In this document: piece after piece, positions 1-8,805 of the stretch
Position numbering within the stretch: the first letter of the stretch is position 1
How the letters are laid out: each line of letters starts with the position of its first letter
DNA from: Flavobacterium sp.
GTDB taxonomy: Bacteria; Bacteroidota; Bacteroidia; Flavobacteriales; Flavobacteriaceae
Direction of reading: 5' to 3'
DNA length: 23,093 nt
Assembly: GCA_016721735.1 (NCBI GenBank)
Contig: JADKHM010000017.1
Coordinates: forward strand, 1 to 23,093
Notes under the pieces: model-generated
Databases searched by the model: none
What the model saw: only the letters and a program-made list of their open reading frames with translations
Told to the model about the DNA's origin: nothing
Made by a program: the position numbers and the translations under genes

Positions 1-3000
1 ACCTTTTAATTCGTGCATCAATACGTTGAATGATTCAGGCAATCCTGGTTCTAGCATGGTTTCTCCTTTTACAAACTAGCTTCGTAAGTTTTTAGCTCTA
101 CCAATTACGTCATCGATTTTACGGTCAAGATTTCTCTTAAGTGCTTGATACCGTAAGCTTCTAATGCCCAAACCTCCATCTCTCCGAAACGTTGACCTCC
201 AGTGCGCTTTTCCTCCAGGGTTGTTGCGTAATCAAGTAAGGTCCGATAGAACGCGCGTGCATCTTATCGTCAGCCGTATGTCCAAGTTTCAACATATAGA
301 TACTACAACTGGCGCAGCCTGATGGAAAGCGCTCCAGTTCCACCATCATAAAGATAAGTATGTCCAGGAACATTAAAATTCCAGCTTCGTCTGTTAATTC
401 GTTGATTTGATCTAAAAAGTAGCACCGTCAAAATTGGAGTCGCGAATTTGCGTCCCTAAATTCATTCAGCCCAACCTAAACCGTTTCGTAAATCTGACCG
501 ATGTTCATACGAGAAGGCACACCAAGTGGATTCAATACGACTATCTACTGGGTTCCGTCTTCGGGAAAGGCATATCTTCATGACGAACGATACGAGCAAC
601 AGTACAACTGTTTCCGTGACGTCCCGCCATTTTATCACCCACTTTCAACTTACGTTTTTTTAGCGATGTAAACTTTAGCCAATTTCAAAATTCCTGCTGG
701 TAACTCATCACCGACAGTAATTGTGAATGGGTTCTCTCTACGCAATGCTCCTTGAAAGGTCATTCAACTTAATTTTATAGTTGTGGATTAAGTCGTTTAC
801 CATTTTATTGGTAGCGTCATCTGCAACCCATTGACCAGTGCTTAAGTGTGCGAAATCTTCAACAGCATACAACATTTTTGCGTGTATTTCTTACCTTTTG
901 GCAATGCTTCTTCACCCAAATCATTCATAACACCTTGCGATGTTTTACCGTTTACAATCAAGAATAATTTCTCTACTAATTTGTCTTTTAATTCAGCAAG
1001 TTTCGTTTCAAATTCCATTTCTAAAGTGCCTAAAGCATCTTTATCTTGGGTACGCTTGCGTTTATCTTTTACCGCTCTCGCGAATAATTTTTTGTCTAAA
1101 ACAACACCGTGTAATGATGGAGAAGCTTTCAATGAAGCATCTTTCACATCACCTGCCTTGTCTCCAAAGATCGCACGAAGTAATTTCTCTTCTGGCGTTG
1201 GATCTGACTCACCTTTTGGTGTAATTTTTCCGATCAAAATGTCGCCAGGTTTTACTTCAGCGCCAATTCTAATCATACCGTTTTCATCTAAGTCTTCAGT
1301 GGCCTCTTCAAAAACGTTAGGAATATCATTCGTCAACTCTTCGTTACCCAATTTCGTGTCTCTTACTTCAAGTGAGTAATCATCAACGTGTATTGAGGTA
1401 AAGATATCATCGCGAACTACTTTTTCAGAAATCACAATCGCATCCTCGAAGTTATAACCTTTCCATGGCATGAACGCTACTTTTAGGTTTCTACCCAAAG
1501 CTAATTCTCCATTTTGTGTGGCATATCCTTCGACAATACTTGACCTACAACTACTCTATCCCCTTTTCTTACGATAGGTTTCAAGTTGATACTTGCACTT
1601 TGATTGGTTTTCTAAATTTAATTAAATTGTATGTTTTCTCATCGCTTCAAAGCTTACCATACGCTCTTCTTCAGAACGATCGTATTTGATGGTGATGATA
1701 TTAGCATCTACGTATTCAACTACTCCCAGGTCCTTCAGCGTGTAATCAAACTCTAGAATCCGAAGCCACTTGACGCTCTAAACCAGTTCCAACAATTGGC
1801 GCTTCAGGACGTAATAATGGTACGGCCTGACGCATCATGTTTGATCCCATCAACGCACGGTTCGCATCATCATGTTCCAAGAACGGAATCAACGAAGCTG
1901 AAATCGAAGCAATTTGATTTGGTGCCACGTCAGTATAATGAACTTGTCCTGGATCACTACTGGGAAATCGCCTTCTTCACGGGCAATAACTTTATCAGCA
2001 GTAATTTTCCTGAATTGTCATGGCAATGTTTGCTTGTGCAATCATTTTACCTTCTTCTTCTTCAGCGCTTAAATAGATAGGGTTGAATCCAAATCAACTT
2101 TACCATTCGTCACTTTACGATAAGGTGTTTCGATGAATCCCATGCCATTCACTTTCGCATACACTCCAAGAGAAGAAATCAAACCAATGTTTGGACCCTC
2201 AGGTGTTTCAATTGGACATAAACGTCCGTAGTGTGTATAGTGAACGTCACGCACCTCAAATCCGGCTCTTTCACGTGAAAGTCCACCTGGTCCTAGTGCT
2301 GATAATCTTCTTTTGTGCGTAATCTCTGCTAGTGGATTCGTTTGATCCATAAACTGAGACAACTGATTGGTTCCAAAGAAAGAGTTGATTACCGATGACA
2401 ATGTTTTCGCATTAATCAAATCGATTGGTGTAAACACCTCGTTATCTCTAACGTTCATTCTTTCGCGGATTGTTCTAGCCATACGTGCTAAACCAACGCC
2501 GAACTGTTGAGACAATTGCTCGCCTACAGTTCTAACACGACGGTTAGACAAGTGATCGATATCATCAATCTCTGCTTTAGAGTTGATCAATTCGATCAAG
2601 TATTTCACGATGGTGATGATATCTTCTTTGGTCAAGACTTGCTTTTCCATTGGGATATCTAAGGTTTAGTTTTTTGTTCATTCTGTAACGACCTACTTCA
2701 CCTAAGTTGTAACGTTGGTCAGAGAAGAACAATTTATCTATAATACCACGAGCAGTTTCTTCATCAGGCGGTTCTGCATTACGCAATTGTCTGTAGATAT
2801 GCTCAACGGCTTCTTTTTCAGAATTGGTTGGATCTTTTTGAAGCGTGTTGTGAATAATACTATAGTCAGCTTGACTCGTACTTTCTTTGTGCAACAAAAT
2901 AGATTTTACGTTCGAGTCGATGATTTCTTCTACGTTATCTTTGTCGATAATGGTATCTCTATCAAGGATAATCTCGTTACGTTCGATAGATACTACTTCA

Positions 3001-3771
3001 CCAGTATCTTCATCTACGAAATCCTCATGCCATGTATTTAAAACACGCGCAGCAAGTCTTCTACCGATATATTTTTTAAGTCCTGTTTTAGACACTTTTA
3101 TTTCCTCTGCAAGGTCAAAAATTTCAAGGATATCCTTGTCTCTTTCGAAACCGATGGCACGGAATAAAGTCGTTACAGGTAATTTTTCTTTCTATCGATA
3201 TACGCGTACATCACGCTATTGATATCGGTAGCAAATTCTATCCATGATCCTTTGAATGGGATAACACGGGCAGAATATAATTTGGTTCCATTGGCGTGGA
3301 AGGATTGTCCAAAGAAAACACCAGGTGAACGGTGCAATTGCGATACAACTACGCGTTCAGCGCCGTTGATTACAAAAGTACCACTTGGAGTCATGTATGA
3401 ATTGTTCCAAGATACACATCCTGAACAATAGTTTCAAAATCTTCATGTTCTGGGTCGGTACAGTACAGTTTCAATCTCGCTTTTAAGGGCACGCTATAAG
3501 TAAGACCTCTTTCGATACACTCTTGAATCGTGTAACGCGGTGGATCTACAAAATAATCGAGAAACTCCAGTACAAAGTTATTTCTGGTATCTGTGATTGG
3601 AAAGTTTTCCATGAAGGTGTTGTATAAACCTTCGTTGCCTCTTTCGTCAGATTTGGTTTCCAATTGGAAGAAATCTTTAAAAGACTTTACCTGAACATCG
3701 AGAAAATCGGGATAGTCAGGAATATTTTTTGTGGAGGCAAAATTCAATCTTTCAGTCTGATTTGTTATCAT
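1..3771 (-). CDS. rpoB: RNA polymerase beta subunit, 3' end off window, multiply frameshifted
   Basis: This is the catalytic beta subunit of RNA polymerase. The ATG at 3769-3771 gives the typical flavobacterial N-terminus MITNQTERLNF, and a TTG just upstream is not needed. Family sequence runs across successive frames: an N-terminal lobe at 3400-3771, the rifampicin region (QFMDQTNPLAEITHKRRLS) near 2300-2360, GRNLKVAFMPWKGYNFEDA near 1440-1500, GDKMAGRHGN near 610-650, and LEPGLPESFNVLMHELKG at the left edge. I traced indels near 3399, 3185, 2660, 2081, 2020, 1955, 1749, 1726, 1643, 1610, 1532, 876, 757 and 658, with more further left. The HGNKG motif reads HGNSC, losing a lysine that is invariant in the family. 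Position after rplL is the universal beta-operon order. rpoB is essential and the segments 842-1498 and 2069-2650 are clean, so low-quality sequence at a contig end is more likely than a true pseudogene. Confidence 0.95.
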
Positions 3772-3969
3772 CAATGGACAAAATTTTGATTAAAAAAAAG
3801 TAATTTTTTGTGTAAACACATTATTTAGTTGATACTTTCTTTTTATAATCAATACCTCTTTAAAAGCGAACCGGCGTATCTTCAGTAAACTTCTGTCTTC
3901 GTATTGATTAAAAACTTTTTGGGTAATTTTATAATAAGATTAAGAATATAATTTTATTATACGAAAAAT

Positions 3970-4008
3970 GGTTTAGGCCATTGGACGTCTCTGTCCAAGG
4001 CCTAAACC
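3970..4008 (-). terminator. Strong hairpin between rplL and rpoB, likely attenuator or partial terminator
   Basis: On the minus strand, a 10-bp arm GGTTTAGGCC and a 6-bp arm TTGGAC pair with their complements around a 6-nt loop. One unpaired base (3980) interrupts the stem. The stem is followed by ATTTTTCG, a short U-run. It lies 20 nt after the rplL stop and about 200 nt before rpoB. In E. coli the rplL-rpoB gap holds an attenuator that lowers rpoBC expression relative to the ribosomal protein genes. The same role here is inferred from position and structure. The rest of the gap (3772-3969) is AT-rich, and I see no clear TAnnTTTG promoter in it. Confidence 0.75.
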
Positions 4009-4031
4009 TAGTTTTCAAAACCGAGTTTAGC

Positions 4032-4412
4032 TTATTTTAGCTCAACTACAGCTCCAGCTTCTTCTAATGATTTTTTAAGACCTTCAGCCTCATCTTTAGT
4101 AACACCTTCTTTGATGTTAGATGGAGAAGCATCTACTAAATCTTTAGCTTCTTTAAGACCTAAACCAGTTAATTCTTTAACTGCTTTTACTACTGCTAAT
4201 TTAGAAGCACCAGCGTCTTTCAATACAACTGTAAATTCAGTTTGCTCTTCAGCAGCAGGAGCATCTCCTGAACCACCAGCTGCAGGACCAGCAACTACAG
4301 CAGCAGCTGCAGGCTCGATTCCGTATTCATCTTTTAAAATTGTAGCTAATTCATTAACTTCTTTAACTGTTAAGTTAACTAATTGTTCTGCGAATTGTTT
4401 CAAATCTGCCAT
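4032..4412 (-). CDS. rplL: Ribosomal protein bL12 (L7/L12)
   Basis: This is the stalk protein of the 50S subunit, which recruits translational GTPases such as EF-Tu and EF-G. The 126-residue product has the N-terminal dimerisation helix (MADLKQFAEQLVNLTVKEVN), an Ala/Gly-rich hinge at about residues 35-55, and the C-terminal domain ending in GAVVELK with the GLKEAKDLVD motif that contacts GTPases. The hinge reads AAAAVVAGPAAGGSGDAPAA, as usual for Bacteroidota. The start at 4410-4412 is preceded by an A-rich stretch without SD. It follows rplJ by 63 nt. A strong hairpin lies just after its stop, so it probably ends the most abundant part of the operon transcript. Confidence 0.97.
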   Translation of the reverse strand: MADLKQFAEQLVNLTVKEVNELATILKDEYGIEPAAAAVVAGPAAGGSGDAPAAEEQTEFTVVLKDAGASKLAVVKAVKELTGLGLKEAKDLVDASPSNIKEGVTKDEAEGLKKSLEEAGAVVELK

Positions 4413-4475
4413 TTTTTCTATCGTTTTTAAATAGTTTGTAAAATATAATTTATTAAGTGCGCGCGTGGGCTAATG

Positions 4476-4991
4476 TTATCTTTCCGATAACGTTTTAACA
4501 ATTCCTGCAATTTTTCCACCACCTGATTTAAGGGCAGAAACAACATTTTTAGCAGGAGATTGTAACAATCCGATGATTTCTCCAATCACTTCTTCTTTCG
4601 ATTTCAGTGCGATTAAAGCATCCAATTGGTTGTCTCCAATAAAAACCGCATGATGAATGAAAGCACCTTTTAAAAGAGGCTTATCAGATTTCTTACGGAA
4701 TTCTTTGATGATTTTCGCAGGAGCGTTTCCGTTCTCTGCAATTAGGATTGAAGTGTTTCCAGCCAAAACTGTAGCTAAATCGCCATAGTCGTTGTCTGAA
4801 GCTTCCATTGCTTTTCCAAGCAACGTATTTTTAACTACTGCCAATTCGATACCCGCTTTAAAGCAAGCTCTTCTTAGGTTTGAAGTAGTCTCTGCATTTA
4901 AACCAGAAATGTCTGCTAAATAAACAACATTCGTTCCCGCTAACTGTGCAGTTAAATCTTCAATAACTCTTGATTTTTCTTCTCTAGTCAT
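4476..4991 (-). CDS. rplJ: Ribosomal protein uL10
   Basis: L10 is the base of the ribosomal stalk. It binds 23S rRNA through its N-terminal domain and carries L7/L12 dimers on its C-terminal helix. The 171-residue product starts MTREEKSRVIEDLTAQLAG and has the typical VVKNTLLGKAM motif at about residues 52-62. It sits 10 nt after the rplA stop and 63 nt before rplL. In many bacteria an L10-(L7/L12)4 complex represses its own mRNA. The rplA-rplJ gap is too short for a full L10-binding leader, so any such control would use structure inside rplA. None was identified. Confidence 0.96.
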   Translation of the reverse strand: MTREEKSRVIEDLTAQLAGTNVVYLADISGLNAETTSNLRRACFKAGIELAVVKNTLLGKAMEASDNDYGDLATVLAGNTSILIAENGNAPAKIIKEFRKKSDKPLLKGAFIHHAVFIGDNQLDALIALKSKEEVIGEIIGLLQSPAKNVVSALKSGGGKIAGIVKTLSER

Positions 4992-5001
4992 GATTTTAAA
5001 T

Positions 5002-5691
5002 TTATACCGCTTTAGGATCTAAGGCAATCGCAGGACTCATTGTACTAGACAAGTGAATGCTTTTGATGTAAGTTCCTTTCGCCGCAGTTGGTTTAAGTTT
5101 TAATAAGGTTTGAATGATTTCGTGAGCATTGTCATTAATCTTGTCAGCGTCGAAAGAAATTCTTCCAATACCAGCATGAACAATACCTGTTTTATCTACT
5201 TTAAAGTCGATTTTACCAGCTTTTACTTCAGCTACAGCTTTCGCTACATCCATAGTAACAGTACCAGTCTTAGGGTTTGGCATTAAACCTCTAGGTCCTA
5301 AAACACGACCTAATGGACCTAATTTACCCATAACCGCAGGCATAGTGATGATTACATCAATATCTGTCCAACCGTCTTTAATTTTTTGCAAGTAATCGTC
5401 TAAACCTACGTGGTCTGCACCAGCAGCTTTAGCTTCCGCTTCTTTATCTGGAGTAACCAATGCAAGAACTCTTACATCTTTACCAGTACCGTGAGGCAAG
5501 GTAACAACCCCTCTTACCATTTGATTCGCTTTTCTAGGATCAACTCCCAATTTCACAGCGATATCTACTGACTCGTCAAATTTTGCAGAAGCAACCACTT
5601 TGATTAATGCCGAAGCATCTTTCAAAGAATATAGTTTGTTCTTTTCGATTTTAGAGGCAGCCTCTTTTTGTTTTTTAGTCAATTTTGCCAT
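5002..5691 (-). CDS. rplA: Ribosomal protein uL1
   Basis: L1 forms the L1 stalk of the 50S subunit and helps release deacylated tRNA. In many bacteria it also represses the L11 operon. The 229-residue product has the family length. It contains the signature GPRGLMPNPKTGTV (about residues 132-145) followed by the KAGKIDFKVDKTGIVHAGIG region. The ATG at 5689-5691 lies 3 nt after the rplK stop, so the pair is probably translationally coupled. No frame break is seen. Confidence 0.97.
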   Translation of the reverse strand: MAKLTKKQKEAASKIEKNKLYSLKDASALIKVVASAKFDESVDIAVKLGVDPRKANQMVRGVVTLPHGTGKDVRVLALVTPDKEAEAKAAGADHVGLDDYLQKIKDGWTDIDVIITMPAVMGKLGPLGRVLGPRGLMPNPKTGTVTMDVAKAVAEVKAGKIDFKVDKTGIVHAGIGRISFDADKINDNAHEIIQTLLKLKPTAAKGTYIKSIHLSSTMSPAIALDPKAV

Positions 5692-5694
5692 GTC

Positions 5695-6141
5695 TTACGC
5701 TTTTTTTAATGGAGATTCTCCACTTACAGTTATACCCATAGATCTAGCTGTTCCAGCGATCATGCTCATTGCAGACTCCATTGTGAATGCATTCAAATCG
5801 ACCATTTTATCTTCAGCGATTGCTTTGATTTGGTCCCAAGTAACAGATGCTACTTTTTTTCTGTTTGGTTCACCTGAACCGGACTTTAGCTTTGCAGCGT
5901 CCAATAATTGAACGGCAGCAGGAGGAGTTTTTACGACAAAATCAAATGATTTGTCTTTGTATACCGTGATTTGCACAGGGCATACTTTGCCGGCTTTATC
6001 TTGGGTTCTAGCATTAAATTGCTTACAGAATTCCATGATGTTCACACCAGCAGCTCCAAGAGCAGGTCCAACCGGCGGCGATGGATTCGCTGCGCCTCCC
6101 TTAACTTGTAGTTTAACTACTTTACTAATCTCTTTAGCCAT
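5695..6141 (-). CDS. rplK: Ribosomal protein uL11
   Basis: L11 binds the GTPase-associated centre of 23S rRNA. The 148-residue product begins MAKEISKVVKLQVKGGAANP, then PPVGPALGAAGVNIMEFC, the canonical N-terminal domain of the family. The C-terminal RNA-binding domain ends in GTARSMGITVSGESPLKKA. The 66-nt gap to nusG (6142-6207) holds a small hairpin (stem 6165-6169 with 6176-6180) followed on the minus strand by a run of seven T. It could be a weak terminator or an autoregulatory site, but I cannot match it to a known L1-binding motif. Confidence 0.97.
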   Translation of the reverse strand: MAKEISKVVKLQVKGGAANPSPPVGPALGAAGVNIMEFCKQFNARTQDKAGKVCPVQITVYKDKSFDFVVKTPPAAVQLLDAAKLKSGSGEPNRKKVASVTWDQIKAIAEDKMVDLNAFTMESAMSMIAGTARSMGITVSGESPLKKA

Positions 6142-6207
6142 TGTTTTTAAAAAAATTTGCAGCGGTCTGTGGAAGCAGACGTTTGCGGTTTATAATAGTG
6201 TAACGAA

Positions 6208-6760
6208 TTATACTTTTTCAACTTGCATAAAGCTCAATTCTAAAGGTGTTTTTCTTCCGAAAATTTTCACCATTACTTCGAGCTTACGCTTTTCTTCATT
6301 GATTTTTCTCAACAGTTCCATTAAACCCGTTGAAAGGTCCATCAACAACCTTAATTGTTTCTCCTATATTAAAAGGTATTGCATGTGTATCAGTTTTGAC
6401 AGCTAACTCATCTACTTTACCTAACATTCTATTGACTTCAGACATTCTTAAAGGCACAGGATCTCCTCCTTTTACTTCACCTAGAAAACCAATTACACTA
6501 GTAATAGATTTAATAATGTGTGGAATTTCACCAGCCAAATTGGCCTCGATCATCACATAACCAGGAAAGTAAACTTTATCTTTGGTGATTTTTTTGCCAT
6601 CACGAACTTGAACAACTTTTTCAGTTGGAACAAGAACTTGAGAGATATAATCGCCCATCCCTAATCTGTTGATTTCAGTTTCGATATAAGCTTTAACTTT
6701 ATTCTCTTGTCCGCTTACCGCTCTGACTACATACCACTTTTTCACATTGCTGTCTGTCAT
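6208..6760 (-). CDS. nusG: Transcription termination/antitermination factor NusG (one frameshift)
   Basis: NusG binds RNA polymerase, suppresses pausing and links it to the ribosome or Rho. The N-terminal NGN domain (KWYVVRAVSGQENKVKAYIE) and the linker are intact. The KOW motif starts VVDGPFNGFNGTVEK, where the frame breaks: the A-run read from 6303-6307 has one base too many and yields a false stop (KNQ stop). Removing one A restores INEEKRKLEVMVKIFGRKTP and then LELSFMQVEKV, the usual C-terminus, with a TAA at 6208-6210. I chose the ATG at 6758-6760 over a GTG one codon upstream. A single homopolymer error in an essential gene points to sequencing error. It lies 10 nt after the secE stop. 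Confidence 0.94.
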
Positions 6761-6770
6761 CACAATAAAA

Positions 6771-6965
6771 TTAAGCTTTTAACCAGCTAAAGAAACCAGC
6801 TATGGATTTTGCGAACAGTTCATCAACACCCCAAGTTGCCATAGCAAATAGAATAGAAAAAACCGCAACTACTATAGTAAGTCTTTGTACTTCTGCCCAT
6901 TCCGGCCAAGTAGTGTTTGTTTTTAATTCTTCAAACGCTTCTGATATATAATTTAAAACTTTCAT
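6771..6965 (-). CDS. secE: Preprotein translocase subunit SecE
   Basis: SecE is the clamp subunit of the SecYEG channel in the inner membrane. The 64-residue product starts MKVLNYISEAFEELKTNTTW, the amphipathic helix. The conserved WPEWAEVQRLT segment and a single transmembrane helix (about residues 31-52, IVVAVFSILFAMATWGVDEL) follow. The ATG at 6963-6965 is preferred: extending the frame upstream to 7013 would run into tRNA-Trp. It lies between tRNA-Trp and nusG, the conserved bacterial order. Confidence 0.95.
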   Translation of the reverse strand: MKVLNYISEAFEELKTNTTWPEWAEVQRLTIVVAVFSILFAMATWGVDELFAKSIAGFFSWLKA

Positions 6966-6983
6966 TATCATTATGTTTTTTTG

Positions 6984-7054
6984 CACGGGCGGAGAGATTC
7001 GAACTCCCATCAACGGTTTTGGAGACCGCTATTCTACCCTTGAACTACGCCCGT
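6984..7054 (-). tRNA. tRNA-Trp (anticodon CCA)
   Basis: The minus strand folds into a full cloverleaf. The acceptor ACGGGCG pairs with CGCCCGT and the discriminator is G. The anticodon loop CTCCAAA gives CCA, and the T loop reads GTTCGAATC. Length is 71 nt with no encoded CCA end. It lies between tuf and secE, as in many Bacteroidota. Confidence 0.96.
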
Positions 7055-7057
7055 AGT

Positions 7058-7097
7058 AAAAGCCAGCAGATCACCTTATGGCTATCTGCTGGCTTTA
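7058..7097 (-). terminator. Hairpin after tuf
   Basis: A 13-bp stem (AAAGCCAGCAGAT with its complement) closes a 12-nt loop and is flanked by T or A runs on both strands. It lies 16 nt after the tuf stop and abuts the 5' end of tRNA-Trp. It could partly terminate transcription after tuf or act as a processing site releasing tRNA-Trp. No separate promoter for tRNA-Trp is visible, so some read-through into secE-nusG is likely. Confidence 0.75.
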
Positions 7098-7113
7098 TGA
7101 TTATGTTTATTAC

Positions 7114-8301
7114 TTATTCAACAATTTCAGTAACCTGACCAGCACCAACTGTTCTACCACCTTCACGGATAGCGAAACGTAAACCTACGCTCATTGCAAT
7201 TGGGCTTAATAAAGCTACATCAATAGTTAAGTTATCACCTGGCATTACCATCTCTACACCTGCTGGTAAAGAAATAACTCCTGTTACGTCAGTTGTACGT
7301 ACGTAGAACTGTGGACGGTAGTTATTGTGGAATGGCGTGTGACGACCACCTTCTTCTTTTTTCAAGATATAAACCTCAGCTTTGAATTTAGCGTGTGGTT
7401 TTACTGAACCTGGCTTAATGATAACCATACCTCTTTTGATATCAGCTTTGTCGATACCTCTTAAAAGTAATCCTACGTTATCTCCAGCTTCTCCTCTGTC
7501 AAGGATTTTACGGAACATCTCAACTCCAGTAATTGTAGAAGTCAATTTATCAGCTCCCATACCAATGATTTCAACTGGATCTCCAGTATTAGCAACTCCA
7601 GTTTCGATACGACCTGTAGCAACAGTTCCACGTCCTGTAATTGTAAATACGTCCTCAACTGGCATCAAGAATGGTTTTGCAACGTCACGTACTGGCTCTT
7701 CGATCCACATGTCAACAGCTGCCATCAATTCAATAATTTTAGGAACCCAAGCAGGATCATTATTCAATCCTCCTAAAGCAGAACCTTGAATTACTGGACC
7801 ATTATCTCCATCATATTCGTAGAAAGACAATAAATCTCTGATTTCCATTTCAACCAACTCTAATAACTCAGCATCGTCAACCATATCCACTTTGTTCATG
7901 AATACAACGATTCTAGGAATACCTACCTGACGTCCTAAAAGGATGTGCTCACGAGTTTGTGGCATTGGTCCATCAGTTGCAGCTACAACTAAGATAGCTC
8001 CATCCATTTGAGCAGCACCAGTAACCATGTTCTTTACGTAATCCGCGTGACCTGGACAGTCAACGTGCGCGTAGTGACGGTTAGCAGTTTCATACTCAAC
8101 GTGTGAAGTATTGATAGTAATACCTCTTTCTTTTTCTTCTGGAGCGTTATCAATTTGATCAAATGATTTCGCTTGACAGTAACCTGCATCAGATAATACT
8201 TTTGTGATTGCTGCAGTTAAAGTTGTTTTTCCGTGGTCAACGTGCCCAATTGTTCCAATGTTTAAGTGGGGCTTATTACGGTTAAAATTTTCTTTTGCCA
8301 T
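7114..8301 (-). CDS. tuf: Elongation factor Tu
   Basis: EF-Tu is the GTPase that delivers aminoacyl-tRNA to the ribosome. The 395-residue product has the family length. The P-loop GHVDHGKT is at residues 19-26, the switch I region EKERGITI at about 56-63, DCPGH at 81-85 and NKVD at 136-139. The C-terminal barrels end in GGRTVGAGQVTEIVE. The frame is complete. It follows tRNA-Thr(GGT) by 59 nt and is probably co-transcribed with the upstream tRNAs, as in the tRNA-tufB arrangement of E. coli. The start is preceded by an AT-rich stretch without SD. Confidence 0.98.
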   Translation of the reverse strand: MAKENFNRNKPHLNIGTIGHVDHGKTTLTAAITKVLSDAGYCQAKSFDQIDNAPEEKERGITINTSHVEYETANRHYAHVDCPGHADYVKNMVTGAAQMDGAILVVAATDGPMPQTREHILLGRQVGIPRIVVFMNKVDMVDDAELLELVEMEIRDLLSFYEYDGDNGPVIQGSALGGLNNDPAWVPKIIELMAAVDMWIEEPVRDVAKPFLMPVEDVFTITGRGTVATGRIETGVANTGDPVEIIGMGADKLTSTITGVEMFRKILDRGEAGDNVGLLLRGIDKADIKRGMVIIKPGSVKPHAKFKAEVYILKKEEGGRHTPFHNNYRPQFYVRTTDVTGVISLPAGVEMVMPGDNLTIDVALLSPIAMSVGLRFAIREGGRTVGAGQVTEIVE

Positions 8302-8360
8302 TTTACTTAATTTTTAATCTTAGTTATATATTAGTGTTCAAAATTCTCTATTCTAATTTG

Positions 8361-8432
8361 AGCCAACTACGGGAATTGAACCCGTGACCTCTTCCTTACC
8401 AAGGAAGCACTCTACCCCTGAGCTAAGTCGGC
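8361..8432 (-). tRNA. tRNA-Thr (anticodon GGT)
   Basis: The minus strand folds as a cloverleaf. The acceptor GCCGACT pairs with AGTTGGC, including one G-T wobble, and the discriminator is T. The anticodon stem CTTCC/GGAAG encloses TTGGTAA, giving GGT. The T loop reads GTTCAATTC. Length is 72 nt. It is the last tRNA before tuf. Confidence 0.95.
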
Positions 8433-8614
8433 AGTTTTCCTTGATTTTTTAATCGTTCAACTTGACGTTTCATCCTACCCAATCACGAATTCATTCGGAC
8501 AGAAGAAGGATTACAAGCAAGCTTATGATCCGTAAGGGTGGACCCTTACTAAAATTTTGAAGTTCACATTTTTACGAAAGTTAACTTTCGACAAACGCAC
8601 TCTTCAAAATTTTG
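8433..8614 (-). other. Palindrome-rich spacer where tRNA-Gly is expected
   Basis: This 182-nt stretch between tRNA-Thr(GGT) and tRNA-Tyr contains no tRNA: I find no T-loop GTTCGA motif and no cloverleaf on either strand. It holds three inverted repeats. One is a perfect 16-nt palindrome CGAAAGTTAACTTTCG (8576-8591). It is flanked by outer arms AAAATTTTGAAG and CTTCAAAATTTT (about 8551-8562 and 8602-8613). A separate stem GTAAGGG/CCCTTAC is near 8531-8548. I see no ORF. Its function is unknown. Confidence 0.7.
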
Positions 8615-8695
8615 TGGGGAGAGCAGGATTCGAACCTGCGAAGTTCACACAGCAGATTTACAGTCTGCCCTCGTTGGCCGCTTGAGTATCTCCCC
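8615..8695 (-). tRNA. tRNA-Tyr (anticodon GTA)
   Basis: This is a class II tRNA with a long variable arm. The acceptor GGGGAGA pairs with TCTCCCC and the discriminator is A. The anticodon stem GCAGA/TCTGC encloses CTGTAAA, giving GTA. The T loop reads GTTCGAATC. Length is 81 nt. Confidence 0.95.
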
Positions 8696-8723
8696 AACTT
8701 TCTTTATTTATAGCACTATTTTG

Positions 8724-8797
8724 AGCCGGCGGAGGGACTCGAACCCACGACCTGCTGATTACAAATCAGCTGCTCTAGCCAACTGAGCTACGCTGGC
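8724..8797 (-). tRNA. tRNA-Thr (anticodon TGT)
   Basis: Cloverleaf on the minus strand. The anticodon stem GCTGA/TCAGC encloses TTTGTAA, giving TGT, and the T loop reads GTTCGAGTC. Length is 74 nt. The acceptor GCCAGCG against CGCCGGC leaves one A-C mismatch at the fourth pair (base 8794). It is the first gene of the tRNA-tuf-rpoB cluster, directly after the predicted promoter. Confidence 0.94.
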
Positions 8798-8805
8798 ATA
8801 TTCAA

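Noticed and set aside
846..1379. Plus-strand open frames opposite rpoB, including one of 177 codons
   Set aside because: They are antisense to a clean, highly conserved rpoB segment and show no protein-like pattern. They are shadows of the rpoB codon bias.
6158..6183. L1-binding autoregulatory site in the rplK leader
   Set aside because: Only a 5-bp stem is visible and no recognised L1-binding motif, so I mention it with rplK but do not list it as a site.
6966..7013. In-frame N-terminal extension of secE
   Set aside because: It overlaps the 3' half of tRNA-Trp, and the SecE family starts at the MKVLNY methionine.
8433..8614. A degenerate tRNA-Gly in the spacer
   Set aside because: No T-arm, no acceptor complement and no anticodon stem could be found on either strand.
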